This document shows, one piece after another, positions 1-12,150 of a DNA stretch of 64,000 nt. The stretch covers positions 7,688,001-7,752,000 of the forward strand of contig NC_132996.1 of assembly GCF_048564905.1 (NCBI RefSeq), given 5' to 3'. Each line of letters begins with the position of its first letter. Position 1 is the stretch's first letter. A program made the position numbers and the translations under genes. Under the pieces are notes generated by a model. The model was not told the DNA's origin and ran no database searches. It saw only the letters and a program-made list of their open reading frames with translations. This DNA is from Vicugna pacos (lineage: Eukaryota; Chordata; Mammalia; Artiodactyla; Camelidae).

Positions 1-1088
1 GTATCAGGGGAAACTGTACAAACTTGCCATATCAGGAGAGACAGAAAGAGACAGAGCATAAAAAGTGGAAGAGAGATCTAGCAGATAAATCAAGGCAGAG
101 TTATTGGAGGTTTTGCATTCTTTTAACCATGGAAGTGAGACGAGTCTAGAACACAGAGGGAGTTTAACCAAGTTACATTAAGATTTCAGTAAAGGCTGTA
201 TAATTCAGACACCATCATTATAATGGTATTACGAGGAAAGAAAATACATTAAACTGGAATCAGAGTTGCATGTGCTCAGTTAGCTCCATATTCTGGCAAA
301 GGTTGGAGATAAGTTCTTTAGGGATTTAAGTTATATAGGATGAGATCATGAATGAAAATTTGGGTTATGTATCAAATGCTTAATTATAGGTATATCTGCA
401 TATCTGATTTGATTTGTTTTTCTACTGGCTCTGGTCAAAGTTAGAGAAGACAAATCATGTTTATCTGCATCATCTTGATTCTTATACCTGGTAACATATT
501 TTTCTTCTCTAAAAGAAAATGGAATTGCTAAGTATAAAACATGTCTGTTCTACATTTCATTAAGCTTATTAGCAATTACAATTCCTTAATTAGAATAGTC
601 AACTTTATGACACAATGCAGTATTGAATCATTCCTTGGTCATTTTTGTTCTTCCTGGTAGAAACTACTTTCTGTTTGGAACTAAAGCCTGAGGTCATAAC
701 TCAAATATAATCTCACTGCTAAAAATCCAAGTTTAACATTTAACTTAAAAGTGAAATTTTTATAAAAATGTATCTCACATGATGAAATAAAAACATTGTT
801 AAAGTGGAAAATAAATATAATAACATAATTTATGGAATCTTGAACTGATCCTAAATTCATGGTCACTGTATCTGTAAAGGAATAAACTGATTGTTTTATT
901 CAATTAAACACATTTTCCCCTATTTTAAAGATGTATTTATGCACATTTTTAACTCTATGCCTCATTCTTCTTACCTTATTCATTTCTTCCTTGATTTCAA
1001 TGATCATCATCTTAAAATCAATATTAATATTGATTTTTTTGAAGTAAATGAGAAACTACTACCATTCCACAACACTTAAAATATTTAT
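1..1088. other. Unassigned AT-rich sequence
   Basis: No repeat family, RNA gene or coding exon is recognised here. The two open frames (about 60 codons each) are rich in F, I, N and K, as expected of chance frames in AT-rich DNA. The LINE-1 5' end begins at about 1089. Confidence 0.5.
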
Positions 1089-2702
1089 GGGAGGAAGCAC
1101 CCAAAATGACAGAGTAGAAGGATGCTCTTTGCTCACTCTCTCCCACAAATACACCAGGAGACATCGACGGACCCACCCATTCACTCAGAACACCTGCTGA
1201 ACTTTGACAGAACATCACCTTCTTCAAAAGACAACTTTCCTCACAAATCTTGTAGGAGAGAAAAAAAAAAAAGGAGAAAAAGGAAACTAGTGCAGGCCCT
1301 GTCCCATGGGGAGGGAGTGGCAAAGGAGGACTAGCTCTTAGCTGGGACTGGCTGGGACTACCCCTCTCCAACGGAGGGGTCAGCGGGGGACAGAGGGGGG
1401 ACCTCCGAAGCTCGGATCTGTGCACAGCAGCCCTAGGCCGACAGAACTAAGAGAAATGGGCACAAAGGGTCCCTGCGACCCCCAGCCCTAAAAGCCAGCC
1501 AGCTGGGGTGGGCTGGGACTGGCTGTCCTAGCTGGACAGAGGGCTGGGGCCAACTGCACAGAGGCAGCCTCAGGGGACCGCAGTGTGCTGTGCACTGCGA
1601 CTGGGAGTGGGAGTGTACACAGAACAGAATAGCCTGGGTCCCTCATAACAAAAACAGAAAATAAAAAGAAAGCAACACTGCCGGTGTGTGTGAGAGGAGG
1701 GGTGCAACATGGCTGGGACTTAGCCTTTGTCTCCACAAGCCTGAAGCACCATACGCTGGTGTGCAGCTCCCAGGCGGAGGTGGGGTTGAAATCTGAGTTG
1801 ATACCTGGGTGACCCACAACTTCATAGGCTGGACTGAGATTTGTTTATAGCCGCAGGCAGAGGAGGCCATTTGCTATGTGTGTGCCTTTGAGGACCTGCG
1901 CCACTGAGACAAATGAGCAAGAAGCAGAATTCTGGCATGCAGCAGGGGCGAGGGCTCTGGTGTCCCCCAGATTCAGTGCAGCCGTTTTCTGTGAGTCTAC
2001 CTACTATGCACAGACATGGCACTGGGGACGGCGCTGACCCTGTAGCTCAACCACACAATCACTGCAGGGCTGGGGCCCTACCAGCACAGGCCTCTAAGAC
2101 CAATGAGTGGAATTCACACAGCGAGGGCAATTGCAGAAGCAGCATTTGGGGACAGCGCTGACCCAAGAGTGTGTCACAATTCAGGTGTGCAACCCAGAAG
2201 TGAGTGGAGCTGCACTAGTAGCTTTGAGGGCAGAGAATCTAGGGGAGACCAGAGCAGTGAACTGATATTCCCACGGCTCAAGCAAGGACAAGGGCAGAGT
2301 CAACAAAAAGTACTTTAGAGCTCCAACCCTGCCTACCACACACCACAGCTCAGAAATGGGTCTGGAGGCCTCCATTCCAACATAAGGGGAACAGAATCAG
2401 ACCCTGTCAGGGCTGTGACAAGCACAGAACAAAAAGGAGGCCCCACTCAACAACCAGGGCAGGCTCTGACCACCGCACCACCAACCACACCCACAATCAA
2501 ATGGGTAACAGCCAACACACACAGAAGAAAGTAGTGGCAACCATCCAGACTAAAAACAGACCTCACAACAAAATTATTAGAGGCACACAATCTACACAGG
2601 AATGCATCCTTTTTTTTTTTAATAAAAAGTAAAACAGCCTTTCAAGACCACAGTAGACAACTGATACTCCATAATCCACACTGCCAGAGAGATGTAAGTA
2701 AA
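1089..2702 (+). promoter_or_regulatory. LINE-1 5' UTR (internal promoter region)
   Basis: A region of about 1.6 kb, clearly GC-richer than its surroundings, lies upstream of the ORF1 ATG at 2703. In LINE-1 this segment carries the internal RNA polymerase II promoter. A phrase GGGGAC(G/A)GCGCTGACCC occurs at about 2025 and again at about 2147, a short internal duplication with 122-base spacing. An A-rich run lies near 1261 and a T-rich run near 2609. Promoter activity of this copy is not shown by sequence alone. Confidence 0.65.
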
Positions 2703-3580
2703 ATGAAGAAGCAGAGGAACTACTCTCAATTAAAAGAACAAGAGAAGTCCCCTGAAAGAACAATCAATGAAATAGACCTTGATATTCGACTAGATTATGA
2801 CCTCAGAACAGGGGTGATAAAAGCACTGAAGTAACTAAGAGAGACTAGAAAGAGAGAAAGGGAATACTTTAAAAAGGAAATAGGAATTTTAAAAAGGAGC
2901 CAATTAGAAAACTCAATGTCTGAGATAAGAGCCAAGCTAGAGGTAGTCAAAAGCAGACTAGACAATGCAGAGGAATGAATAAGCGATTTAGAAGACAGGA
3001 TAACAGAAGTCACCCCATCAGAACAGCAGACAGAAAAGCAAATAAAAACCAGTGAAAGCAATGTAACGGAACTATGGAATAACACAAAGTGTTCCAACCT
3101 CTCATAATAGTGGTCCCAGAAGGAGAACAAAGGTAATTGAACAGGTATTTGAAGAAATCATGACTGAAAACTTCTCAAACCTAAAGAAGGAGTCAGATAC
3201 CCATGTACAGGAAGCACAGAGGGTCACAAAGAAGAAGAACCCAAATAGACATACACCAAGACCTAGTAAAATTAAGATGGTCAAGGTTAAAGACAAAGAA
3301 ATGATTCTAAAGAAAGCAAGAGAAAAACAAAGAGTTAGTTATAAAGGAACCCCCATAAGGCTTTCAGCTGATTTCTCAACAAACACAGCAGACCATAAGG
3401 GAGTGGCAAGATATATTCAAAGTTCTGAATGAGAAAAAGCTGCAACCTAGTATACTCTACCCAGCAAGGCTATCCTTCAGAATAGAAAGAGAGGTAAAGA
3501 ATTTCACAGACAAGCAAAAACTAAAAGAATTCAGCAATACTAAACCTATGCTAAAAGAAGTATCGAAAGTTACACTCTAA
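2703..3580 (+). pseudogene. LINE-1 ORF1 remnant (RNA-binding chaperone ORF1p)
   Basis: ORF1p is the trimeric RNA-binding protein of the L1 ribonucleoprotein. The ATG at 2703 starts MKKQRNYSQLKEQEK. A charged, coiled-coil-like section follows (EIRAKLEVVKSRLDNAEE, then ISDLEDRITE). The RRM and C-terminal parts are recognisable from AREKQRVSYKGTPIRLSADF (about 3313-3375) and, in another frame, EWQDIFKVLNEKKLQPSILY and FTDKQKLKEFSNTKPMLKE, close to the human ORF1p C-terminus. The copy is dead. An in-frame TAA lies at 2832, another stop follows the NAEE motif, further stops occur in the middle, and a frame change separates the RRM part from the C-terminal part. Confidence 0.85.
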
Positions 3581-3643
3581 ATGGAAAAGAAGCATGACAC
3601 TAAAGAAAGGAGAAAACCATAATTAGAAAGGTGATAAGTTATT

Positions 3644-4359
3644 TAAATAAGTATTTCTCTATCAATTAGTATACAGTTTATTTCCAAATTTTTCAGCATT
3701 CTGACATAAACTGTATAAAAGTTCTTAACCTGGATCGATTGGTGACTTTCAGGGATTCTGAATGCCCTCAAGTCATCTGTCAAATATTATGCATACATGC
3801 TTTTGAAAAGAGATGAAGCTATTAGGGTCCATAGCTTTCATCAGATTTTTATAGGACCCTAGGGCACACAAAAATACCTAATTACTTAGTAGTTTCAAAC
3901 ACTTGTTTATAGATATGTAATATTCTTGGATGTTGAAAGTATCTTGATTCCACCGAAACATGAAATTTTATTTAGTATTTGCTAAGTGCGAGAAGCTCTG
4001 TTAAGTGTTCCAATGCAATGTGGTTGCATGAGCATGCAGATGGGGCCAGGAGAGGATAAACATGTTATGTGTATTTACTATAATACAAGGCAGGGCAGAA
4101 GAAATGATAAAAAACCCGAAAAATGAGAAGGGGTTAAAGAGGATACTCATTACAAGTGACGCTGACTTCAATATTTCACCTGGTATGGGAGGATTTATCA
4201 TTTATCCATCTTAAAGAGCTTCTATTAATATACAAATATTACAATTGCTTCTTCAAACAAATGGTTCATTGAGTCAAATATGTGTGAAATAATAGTAATT
4301 TTCAAAAACTAAGCACTATGTAATCTTTTACTCCATTGTCTAAGAACATTTCAAAGCAA
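3644..4359. other. Mostly unassigned; faint MIR-like stretch
   Basis: Sequence after the L1 break is AT-rich and unassigned. Around 3965-4020 the words ATTTGCTAAGTGCGAGAAGC and TAAGTGTTCC recall an antisense MIR core, but the match is short. Confidence 0.3.
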
Positions 4360-4515
4360 ATATTCATTAAAAAGATACACCCATTGAACACTAAATGTAC
4401 ATGAAACTTTGTGTTGGGGACAATGAAAAGACATGGCCCATGTCCTCAGGCAGTTTATGATATATTTTACCCCTGAGTACTACTGGACAGTTAAAAAGTA
4501 TGATATAAACTAAAA
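4360..4515 (-). repeat. L2 LINE remnant, antisense
   Basis: Words in the order CATTGAACACTAAATG, GTTGGGGACAATGAAAAGAC, CATGTCCTCAGGCAG and GGACAGTTAAAAAGTATG follow the reverse complement of the L2 3' region. The copy is very diverged. Confidence 0.5.
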
Positions 4516-5925
4516 TGTCTTAAGATGATGCACTTATCCTTGACTAAGACAATTTTGAAATTGCAGAAGTAGAGAAAATGCAAAGATGCTTACTATGGCT
4601 GATTAAGTGTCTATTAATAATTTAAGACTTGATGGACATCTGAAATATGAATTCAAATTTCCTAAGGTGCTATATGTGTTTCCTATGGCTCCCCTTCCAA
4701 AGCTTAATATTCAAGGTCATCTATATGTTAAATTCATCTTATTCACCAAAGATTCTCTCTCATATTTTCTTACCATGTCCTTAGCACAGTTTCCTTGAAG
4801 TTAGAATTTTTAAAGCCAATTATTAACAACATAGCATAGTGTGCGCCTCTATTCCATAAAAACAAACAATAACAAATGAAACCCACAGAGGGCATTGATT
4901 TTACTCAAAGATTTTAGCACAGATGTTTACTAAATATAAAGTATTACTTTTATATTATAATAAAATCAGATGCACTATGAAATAGAAGCACAACTTTTCT
5001 TAAAACTGTAAGATCCCTCATTAAATGTCAGAACTAATCCTTGTAGTAAGCCCCTTAGGCTATATTCGAAGACCTTCCACTAGTGTGGGTTCAGTCTTGC
5101 TGCCCGTTTGAGTATTTTGCTAAGTAAGCTGAGAGTCCCAGTCTTAAGATCAGACACACCAATTTATGTCCAACCCATCCTTATTCATACATTTCTCATA
5201 TAAAATGTCTTTATAATGTCTTTCCTTTCCACTCAAGTAAATTCAACATTTCATCTAAGCTCAATTCTAATTATCCTCACTTGATAAAATCTTTTATTAT
5301 TACCAAACATTTTCTTCTGTCACGGTGAACATCCTCAGCATTGATACGGCTTTGCTCATATGCTTCCTGATGTATAAAGTGCTAGTAATACCTATTCTGT
5401 CAAAAGAAAAGAAGACTGAATTCTTAAGGTGTAATTAATCCCCCCAAAAGAAACCAAAACTATAAGAAGGAGGACCTGAAGACAGCAGTTAAAGAAAGTA
5501 CCAGTAGTTTACCAGCAAGATAAGAGAAGAGGTAACATTAGCAAAACATTTTTAAGTTTAAGGATCCTGGCAACTCCTGTAATGTCTATATCCAGACTCT
5601 ACTATCTTGAACAATCACCCTTTCTCCCCCTACACATACACGTCAATAAAGCGGGCAATTTGAATGTGGGGAGGGAAGGATCAATGTGCCTTGAAACATG
5701 TTCTAGGATGTAGTTAAGGTCCTGCATGAAAGGGTGGCAGCTGAGTTGCCTGGTGCATCAGAGCAGCAGATAAAGGGGGTGTGGTGCATTGCAGGGCCTC
5801 AGCAAGGCTAAAGTTCTGCGTAGTTTGCTTTTTTTGCCATGTGCAGGGATTTTTGTTCTTGGCCACATATTGATGTAATAAGAACTTCCTCTGAACAATA
5901 AACTAGATTTACACATAGCTGTAAG
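4516..5925. other. Unassigned sequence
   Basis: No repeat or exon is recognised. The stretch 5545-5830 is less AT-rich and holds an AATAAA-like word near 5644, but no family was recognised. Frames here reach about 60 codons and look like chance. Confidence 0.4.
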
Positions 5926-6072
5926 ATTTTTGGTTAGATGCTAGCTATCTTGATTGTGGTGGTGGTTTCACTGGTATATACATCTATCAAAATTCATCAA
6001 ATTGTACATCTGGAATATGTGTAGTTTACTGTACAAGAATCATACCACAATAAAGGTGTTAAAAGAAAAAGA
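5926..6072 (+). repeat. Old L1M 3' end
   Basis: The phrases TTGATTGTGGTGGTGGTTTC, CATCTATCAAAATTCATCAA, ATTGTACATCTG and CACAATAAAGGTGTTAAAAG follow the typical end of L1M 3' UTRs, including the terminal poly(A) signal AATAAA and an A-rich tail. It is heavily 5'-truncated and old. Confidence 0.75.
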
Positions 6073-6075
6073 TTT

Positions 6076-6250
6076 TTGTTAAGTAACTTATCCTCTTTAT
6101 GCCTCAGTTTCATCATCTCCACGGTAGACAATTATAACCCTATTCTTTATAAAGTTGCTTCACGAAGTCAAGAAATAATGCATATAAAGCACTTGAACCA
6201 GAAATAATACTTGGTACACAGAAAGCAGACAATAAACCTCAGCCATCACT
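6076..6250 (+). repeat. MIR SINE remnant
   Basis: The MIR core AAGTAACTTATCCTCTTTAT, GCCTCAGTTTCATCATCTCC and the tail CTTGGTACACAGAAAGCAG are in the right order. It directly abuts the A-rich tail of the L1M fragment. Confidence 0.7.
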
Positions 6251-8438
6251 ACTATTATTCTAAAGCAAGTTGGGAATTTTCCACTCTACTGCAATGTTAA
6301 CTTTGAATCAGATTTTGAATCACACATTCTAAGTAAATGTGACTGAAGAATGACTGCCAGTTTATCTGGCTCCAGAAGAAGAAGAATTTGGAAGCCCTAG
6401 TGTTGTATTCATGAGACAGTTTAGTTTACAACTGCTTTAACTGAAATTGATTCAAAATTCTTTTTGTCACATCTAAATTCAGCCTAGATTATAGAGAAAA
6501 TGGACAAATACTTTGCTCTGAGTGGTACACCCATTTGTTTTATTTTTCTTTTGGCCTAAAGTCTGCAGATTAAAAAATACAAAAATAGTTTATGGAAACA
6601 AAACTTTTTTTCTTCATGTGTATATGTTTACAGATTTAAAGTACTCACAATGCAATATCAAAATGACTATAGATTAAAGAAACACTTTAAGAAGTTGTAT
6701 TTGGTGATTAGAAGTGGTAGGTATTTTTATCTCCTCTTAAATGTAGTTTTGTTTTGGAGTCTCTCCTGTTCAACTGGATATTGAGAAAAATGACATATAT
6801 ACCTATGCAGAATGATTTGATGCTGAGACAAACAAATTATAAAATCAATTTCCAAACCTCTTTATACATTTGTCAAATAGAGAATTAAAATCATTGAGAT
6901 TAATTTCAGTAAAGTTCAAAAAATAGTAAAACATATTAACCTAGTTGCTATTGAACTCACTGTTCTTCAACTCCACACGAAAATAATAATTCTAATTATA
7001 ATACTCTATTTAATTATTTTTTAATTTATTACTTTCCCTCGGAGAAGTTCTCAGAGAGCATCACAAAAAAAAAACAGGTTTTCTCAATTAAGCCCTTAAA
7101 CTCTGGTGAACTTTGATTTGGCTGCCTCTTTCTGACATATAATCACAGTAACCATGGATGAGAAGAGGAGATCAACTTTCTCATGTAGCATTCAGGAAAG
7201 TAGTTATTTGTCTCCACAATTTCATGGGGGATGTAAGATCAAGCCACTCCCAGAGTATAGGCATATAAGTTTTTATTCAATTATCCAATGTGTATTCATT
7301 TTTTCAAAGAATACAATGGAAAAGAGGATTCTGTAGACAGTCATAAATATGAGTTTACTTCAGCATACAGAATAGTAAAAAAAAAAGTTCATTTAACTGT
7401 GGTTTTAGACTAAAACAGTCATAGACATACACCTAATCATTACTCAAGTTGGCAAGATAATAACATTTCTCAATATTTAATAGGCTCAGCTAAACGAATC
7501 TGAAAACACCTAAGGTGCATTCATTCAGTGCATATTCAAAAACTGTTTCTAGGAATCCATCATTGATAATGGTTCTCACATTTGATTTCAATAGCTTTAT
7601 GAAGGAAATTATTCTAACAGAGTGTGAGGCTGATCCAACAATTACCCAGGATTTGAACACTGCTTTTGGCAAGATGTTTTGGTTTTCAAGGAAGAACAAA
7701 ATACAATTCAAGCTAAATTAAACAATAAAGCCATATATGGGTATGTAATTTAAGATACTAGGGATAGAGCTGGTATAAGGGTAATTTATTAGGGCTGCTC
7801 AACAATATCAGAGAAAAGCCAAGTACTGTTTCTTCCCTATATTTGATGGTGCTGTCAGTTAACAAATTGCTTTCACATGTATTATTATATATAATCTGTA
7901 TAACAACTGTGTATGGTGTGATTATGTATACATGTACATATGTATGTGAAAGCAATCTGTGAACTATAAAATGTCATACAAATGTGAGATGATATAATTA
8001 GCATTGCTATTGTTACTGAACTTGAAATGTTTTGGCAGTAAAAATCAACTGTGCTACACCTGAGGCTGCCTTAGCATTCAAGGAAGAGACATTTGGAGTT
8101 CTCAATTTAGAAACATACCTTTGGTAACCACACATTTATTACTCTAGTAGAACAAAACTGTCAAGAACAATTTTTTAAAATTTTCTCTTGAGAATTAACA
8201 CTTTTTGATTGAACTTGCAAAGAAAAATTGTCATCGAATCTCTAAGAAGTCATTTTTAGAAGTGGAAAAGTTCAGTGGGAAACTACACATTTCAAGCACG
8301 TCATTTATGAAATTGAGATCTTGTTGTGGCATCATTTATTTTCTCATTTTGCATTTATATAATCACAATTCATTTGTCAGACTAGTTCATTTAGTATTAG
8401 GTTTCATGGTTAAAGGTTAAAAAAAAAGAGTGAGAACA
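6251..8438. other. Unassigned AT-rich sequence
   Basis: About 2.2 kb without a recognised repeat or exon. It holds A-runs near 7066 and 7379 and overlapping short frames on both strands at 7490-7720 (up to 73 codons) of chance composition. Confidence 0.4.
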
Positions 8439-8584
8439 GGGCTTTTATTTCTTTTTTTTTATTATTATGTTTTTATTTATTTATTTTTTAACGGAGGTAC
8501 GGGAGATTGAACCTCTGACCTCGTGCATGCTAAGCACACACTTTACTGCTGAGCTATACCCTCCCCAACTGGGCTTTTATTTCT
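8439..8584. repeat. 14-bp target site duplication pair around the SINE
   Basis: GGGCTTTTATTTCT occurs at 8439-8452 and 8571-8584, identical in all 14 bases, as expected of L1-mediated target-primed integration. Confidence 0.92.
8453..8570 (-). mobile_element. Camelid tRNA-Ala-derived SINE (vic-like), minus strand
   Basis: The reverse complement starts near GGGTATAGCTCAGCAGTA (A box), passes an anticodon-like TTAGCATGC, and has a B box GGTTCAATCTCCC, then an AAATAAATAA-type tail. The head resembles tRNA-Ala, and the composite matches the SINE known from camelids (vic-1 type; name from memory). A perfect 14-bp target duplication GGGCTTTTATTTCT flanks it at 8439-8452 and 8571-8584. Confidence 0.9.
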
Positions 8585-9689
8585 GGGAAAGAGAGATGCA
8601 AACCATTTCTAACCATGTGCAAAAATGTAAATATCCATGACAATATGTAAATGTGCTATTTAAACAACATGATGAACTTCAAAATACAGTCTTGCCTTAC
8701 TGCAAACCTTACCTTTCTTGAATGTAAAATTGTCAAAAGCATAAATACTGCAGTGAATATAATATTTACTGTGATTAAAAATCCGCTCAATTTAACACCT
8801 TTAAAGTTGTAATTACAATCATCAAAATTTGGCTACCTGGGAAGTAGAATGGCACTTGTTCCACAGAAGGACATTCTAAAATTAAGTAAAATTTTAAAAA
8901 CTGAATATAATATTTTAATTAGAAATGGACACTTTTCCAAAAGAATACGATTTCCTAGAGAAAGCAGGAAGTTTGCTTACACCTCATTTTCAGATCAGAG
9001 ATCAACTATGTTCAATACCTTAAGTAGCCACTGAAAGCAGGTCAAATAGTTGTAAATATGTCAAGTGAAAGCTGTAAGATACTATTTTTAGCAGGCTCTT
9101 CTGACTTTTAATTGGCCATTGAGTTTCTTATAATAAGATATACAACCTTCATCTTCCTCTGGAAAGAAAAAAAAATTGCCTCACATATTGAAGGGCTTTT
9201 GTCCAGCAGAGGACACTGCTCTCTATTCATCCAAGCCCGCTTGGCCATTACAACTTGAGTGTAAAATTTTATGAACAAATACTTTCTGTGGATTATCATA
9301 ATGAAGAAATTGGGGTCACAGAGGGAAAAGAGGAGAGAGAAAAGGAAAGGACACTGAGAATAACATTTTACTTTTAAATAACAATATTAGTATATCTTTT
9401 AATCTCAGTATGAATTGTATAAAAATTATTACTAGCTACTTTCTTCTCCCCAGAAATGGCCATGGGAGAATTAACACACATTTGACAACAGAGACAAGAA
9501 CGATTTTAGGGAGAATTTTGTACTATAAGTCGCTTGTGAAAATTGGGCATTAATTTTGAAATTGACTTATTTAACACTTAAATACCACTACCTACAGAAA
9601 AGTTTTCCATGACAATTCTGTCGTGGGAAAGTTGGTTTCTTCTTCCTCTGTGGCTGTACACACGTCTCTTTTAGCTTCTATAGCTATGG
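8585..9689. other. Unassigned sequence
   Basis: No recognisable family. Short frames of 61-63 codons at 8849-9034 (+) and 9108-9299 (-) have no family resemblance. Confidence 0.4.
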
Positions 9690-9800
9690 ACGTGCTCTAG
9701 GGCTCTACTGAATTGTGGTTTTTATGAGGTGAGAATCCTATTATTCTACCAATGCTTGGCACAGAGTGTTTACTCAATAATATGCATTGAATAAATGACC
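9690..9800 (+). repeat. L2 LINE 3' end remnant
   Basis: CAATGCTTGGCACAGAGTG, TTTACTCAATAATATGCATT and GAATAAATGACC follow the end of L2. Confidence 0.65.
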
Positions 9801-11629
9801 AGATGGGTAATTAATGAAAATGAAAATTATTTCAAGAGCAAAGTTTTTTTTTTTACCTAGAATGCCAAATTAGCAATAAAAATACAAATCCTATGAAAAG
9901 GTATAACTAAGGGAACTATTATTTTTTCTCCAAATTACTCCAAGTATAAACAGATGTAAATGACTCACTACATATTCTAATATCTTATTTGCACTTTTAT
10001 TTAGGATTTTAAAGAATTTTTTTCATTCCTTTTTTCCTTGATATTTTTATAAATGGAATGCCAAAAGGGAAAAAAAGTAACTGAGAAACAACCAAGAGCA
10101 TTCTTCCTGTGAAACTTCATTTAAAATAGATTAATGCTTGGAATCATAAATTATGATAATTCAAAGCAACAATTCAAGATTCTACTTGTAAAACACACAC
10201 AAATATGATATACATACATATATAAATCTAACTGTATCTATCTCTATCTGACTATCTATTATGTATATGACCAAAGGAAACTACTCTTAAAAACTATGAG
10301 TACATCCAATATAATAATTTATAATAATTTTTAAAATAATGCTTAAAATTATTTTACAAATAACTATTCCTGTTTCTTTCTCTTAAAGGATTCAGCTATG
10401 TTTTTAAGTTATTTTTGTTTGATTAAAAACTATAGATAAAATATTAATCAGTATATGCTTCCATGTTCCTTCAGTTAGATTAGATACTAACCTATCTTTA
10501 TTTCCAAAATGACATGAAGAGTCGTTCCGAATAGTCTGACCAACAGATATTTAATCAACCCAGTAATTCATTCCCAGGAAATCTGCATCTCAGAGATTTT
10601 ATATCATTCTGCATTGCTTTTTATTTTTAAAGGACAATAAAAAAATCATAACTGAAAATGGCCATATTAAAAAAGCAAGATGTTTTACTTCCTAATGTCA
10701 TTGGAAATGGAAGACTATGCTAGCAGAAAATCCAAAAATTTTATCACTCAAGGGCAAGTCTTTTTACAGCCAAACATCACGCCAGTGGCACAGTAAAACC
10801 ACTCAGTGTGGCCACAATAATGATCAGTTTGGATTGCCTTAGCTACAGAGCATCTGCAGAGACTTAAGGGATTGGCCACAGTTTCTTTCTGATGGCTCTG
10901 CCAAAGTATGATCAATTTATTTCAGGTCCATAGACACAATCTAAGCTAAAGTGGTTTTAAAATATATCCCCAAATAAAATGTCTTTAAGAGGCAGTCAAA
11001 CCACACACACAAAAAAAAGATACTTGGGTTATTGGCATTTTTTAAAGTTATTTTCCTTATTTTATATTTGATTAGAATGGCTTTAATGTAGTAGAAAAAC
11101 CTCTATCTGGAAAGCAGATTTATTCTGGGTAGCCAGAACAGACTTCTGTTCCTTGTGGAACTGAAATCCTGCTCCTTTATAGAGAGGGATGGCATTACAA
11201 AACATATGAAGTTAGAGGGAAGAGTGAAGCAAAGAAGCGAATGCAGAGAACAATGGGGCAGACATGACGATCACCAAAGATTGCCTATCCAGCCTCCTTC
11301 TGGGACAGTTTGTGTGACAGTTAAGGCTTCACAGCTCTCATGGAGGGATACACGGTATTCTGTTTTTAAATAAATACTGTAACACAGAACAAAATTTTCT
11401 GCTTCTATTACCAATTTGCTGAAGATTTTGGCCTCAATCACTAAGATTTCTTTTCCTTTTTTTTTTAGAAACAAAAAGAAGAGAAATTAGATCCATTACC
11501 TTTTTTTGGGCAAACTAAATGTAGTTTTAACGTCAGATAAGAGCTCAGAGTTCTTTAAAGCTAACCATTAAAAAATCCCTAAATGCCTTGCTTTTTTTCC
11601 CCATCATGTTGAGCATGTGAAGATTTATC
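9801..11629. other. Unassigned AT-rich sequence with minor simple repeats
   Basis: A TACATA/TATCTA-type low-complexity tract occupies about 10195-10265. Otherwise no family or exon is recognised. Frames at 11155-11373 (+) and 11271-11474 (-) overlap in antisense and look like chance. Confidence 0.4.
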
Positions 11630-12150
11630 ATAAATAAACAAATATTTGATAAGCGTATGCCATATACTGGGTAGAGGTAATTAACACATGGTCTGTTCCT
11701 TATGAAGCTCATAATATTCTAGGAATGACTCAGAATTTCAGGTCATTAAAATCTGATGGGGAAAAAAAGATGCTATAATAGAAAATAAGAGGCAACATAC
11801 TTGAAAACAAGATTAAAATTGGTGGCCATAAGCCATAAAGTCTTAGTGAAGGAAAAACTGGAGCTGGGGTTTGAAAGATAAATGAAACTTTACAATGCAA
11901 AGAGTGGAAACCTTATTCTATTCAATGGAATAATTGCTTATATGGTCATGAAAAATTACAATACTTACTAGGTACTATGAGTGGTTTGCAAGTTTTTGTA
12001 ATATAAGAAATGGTGTTGATTTAAGAGCCACAAGAAGACAAGGTCTAGATCATAAAGGATCTTTTACATCACGTTAGGGAGCTTGAATTCAGCCCCACAG
12101 AAGGATTTCAAGTACTCAATTGACGGATCTTAAAGGAAAATCATAATCAG
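11630..12150 (-). repeat. L2 LINE remnant, antisense, in pieces
   Basis: The 5' part (CATATACTGGGTAGAGGTAA, TCCTTATGAAGCTCATAATA) and the later part (AAGGTCTAGATCATAAAGGA, GGAGCTTGAATTCAGCC, GGATTTCAAGTACTC) match successive sections of antisense L2 at the expected spacing. The middle is too diverged to align by eye. Confidence 0.6.

Larger units (their letters stand above)
1089..3643 (+). mobile_element. LINE-1 with 5' UTR and ORF1, lacking ORF2 and 3' end
   Basis: This is the front part of a LINE-1 on the plus strand. A GC-rich 5' UTR (1089 to about 2702) leads into an ORF1 remnant ending near 3580. The match to the L1 at 26.7 kb continues to about 3643 (the phrase GGAGAAAACC and its flanks) and then stops. 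There is no poly(A), and ORF2 does not follow. Keeping the 5' end while lacking the 3' end is the reverse of normal 5' truncation, so a later deletion or rearrangement is likely. No target duplication was found. Confidence 0.85.
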
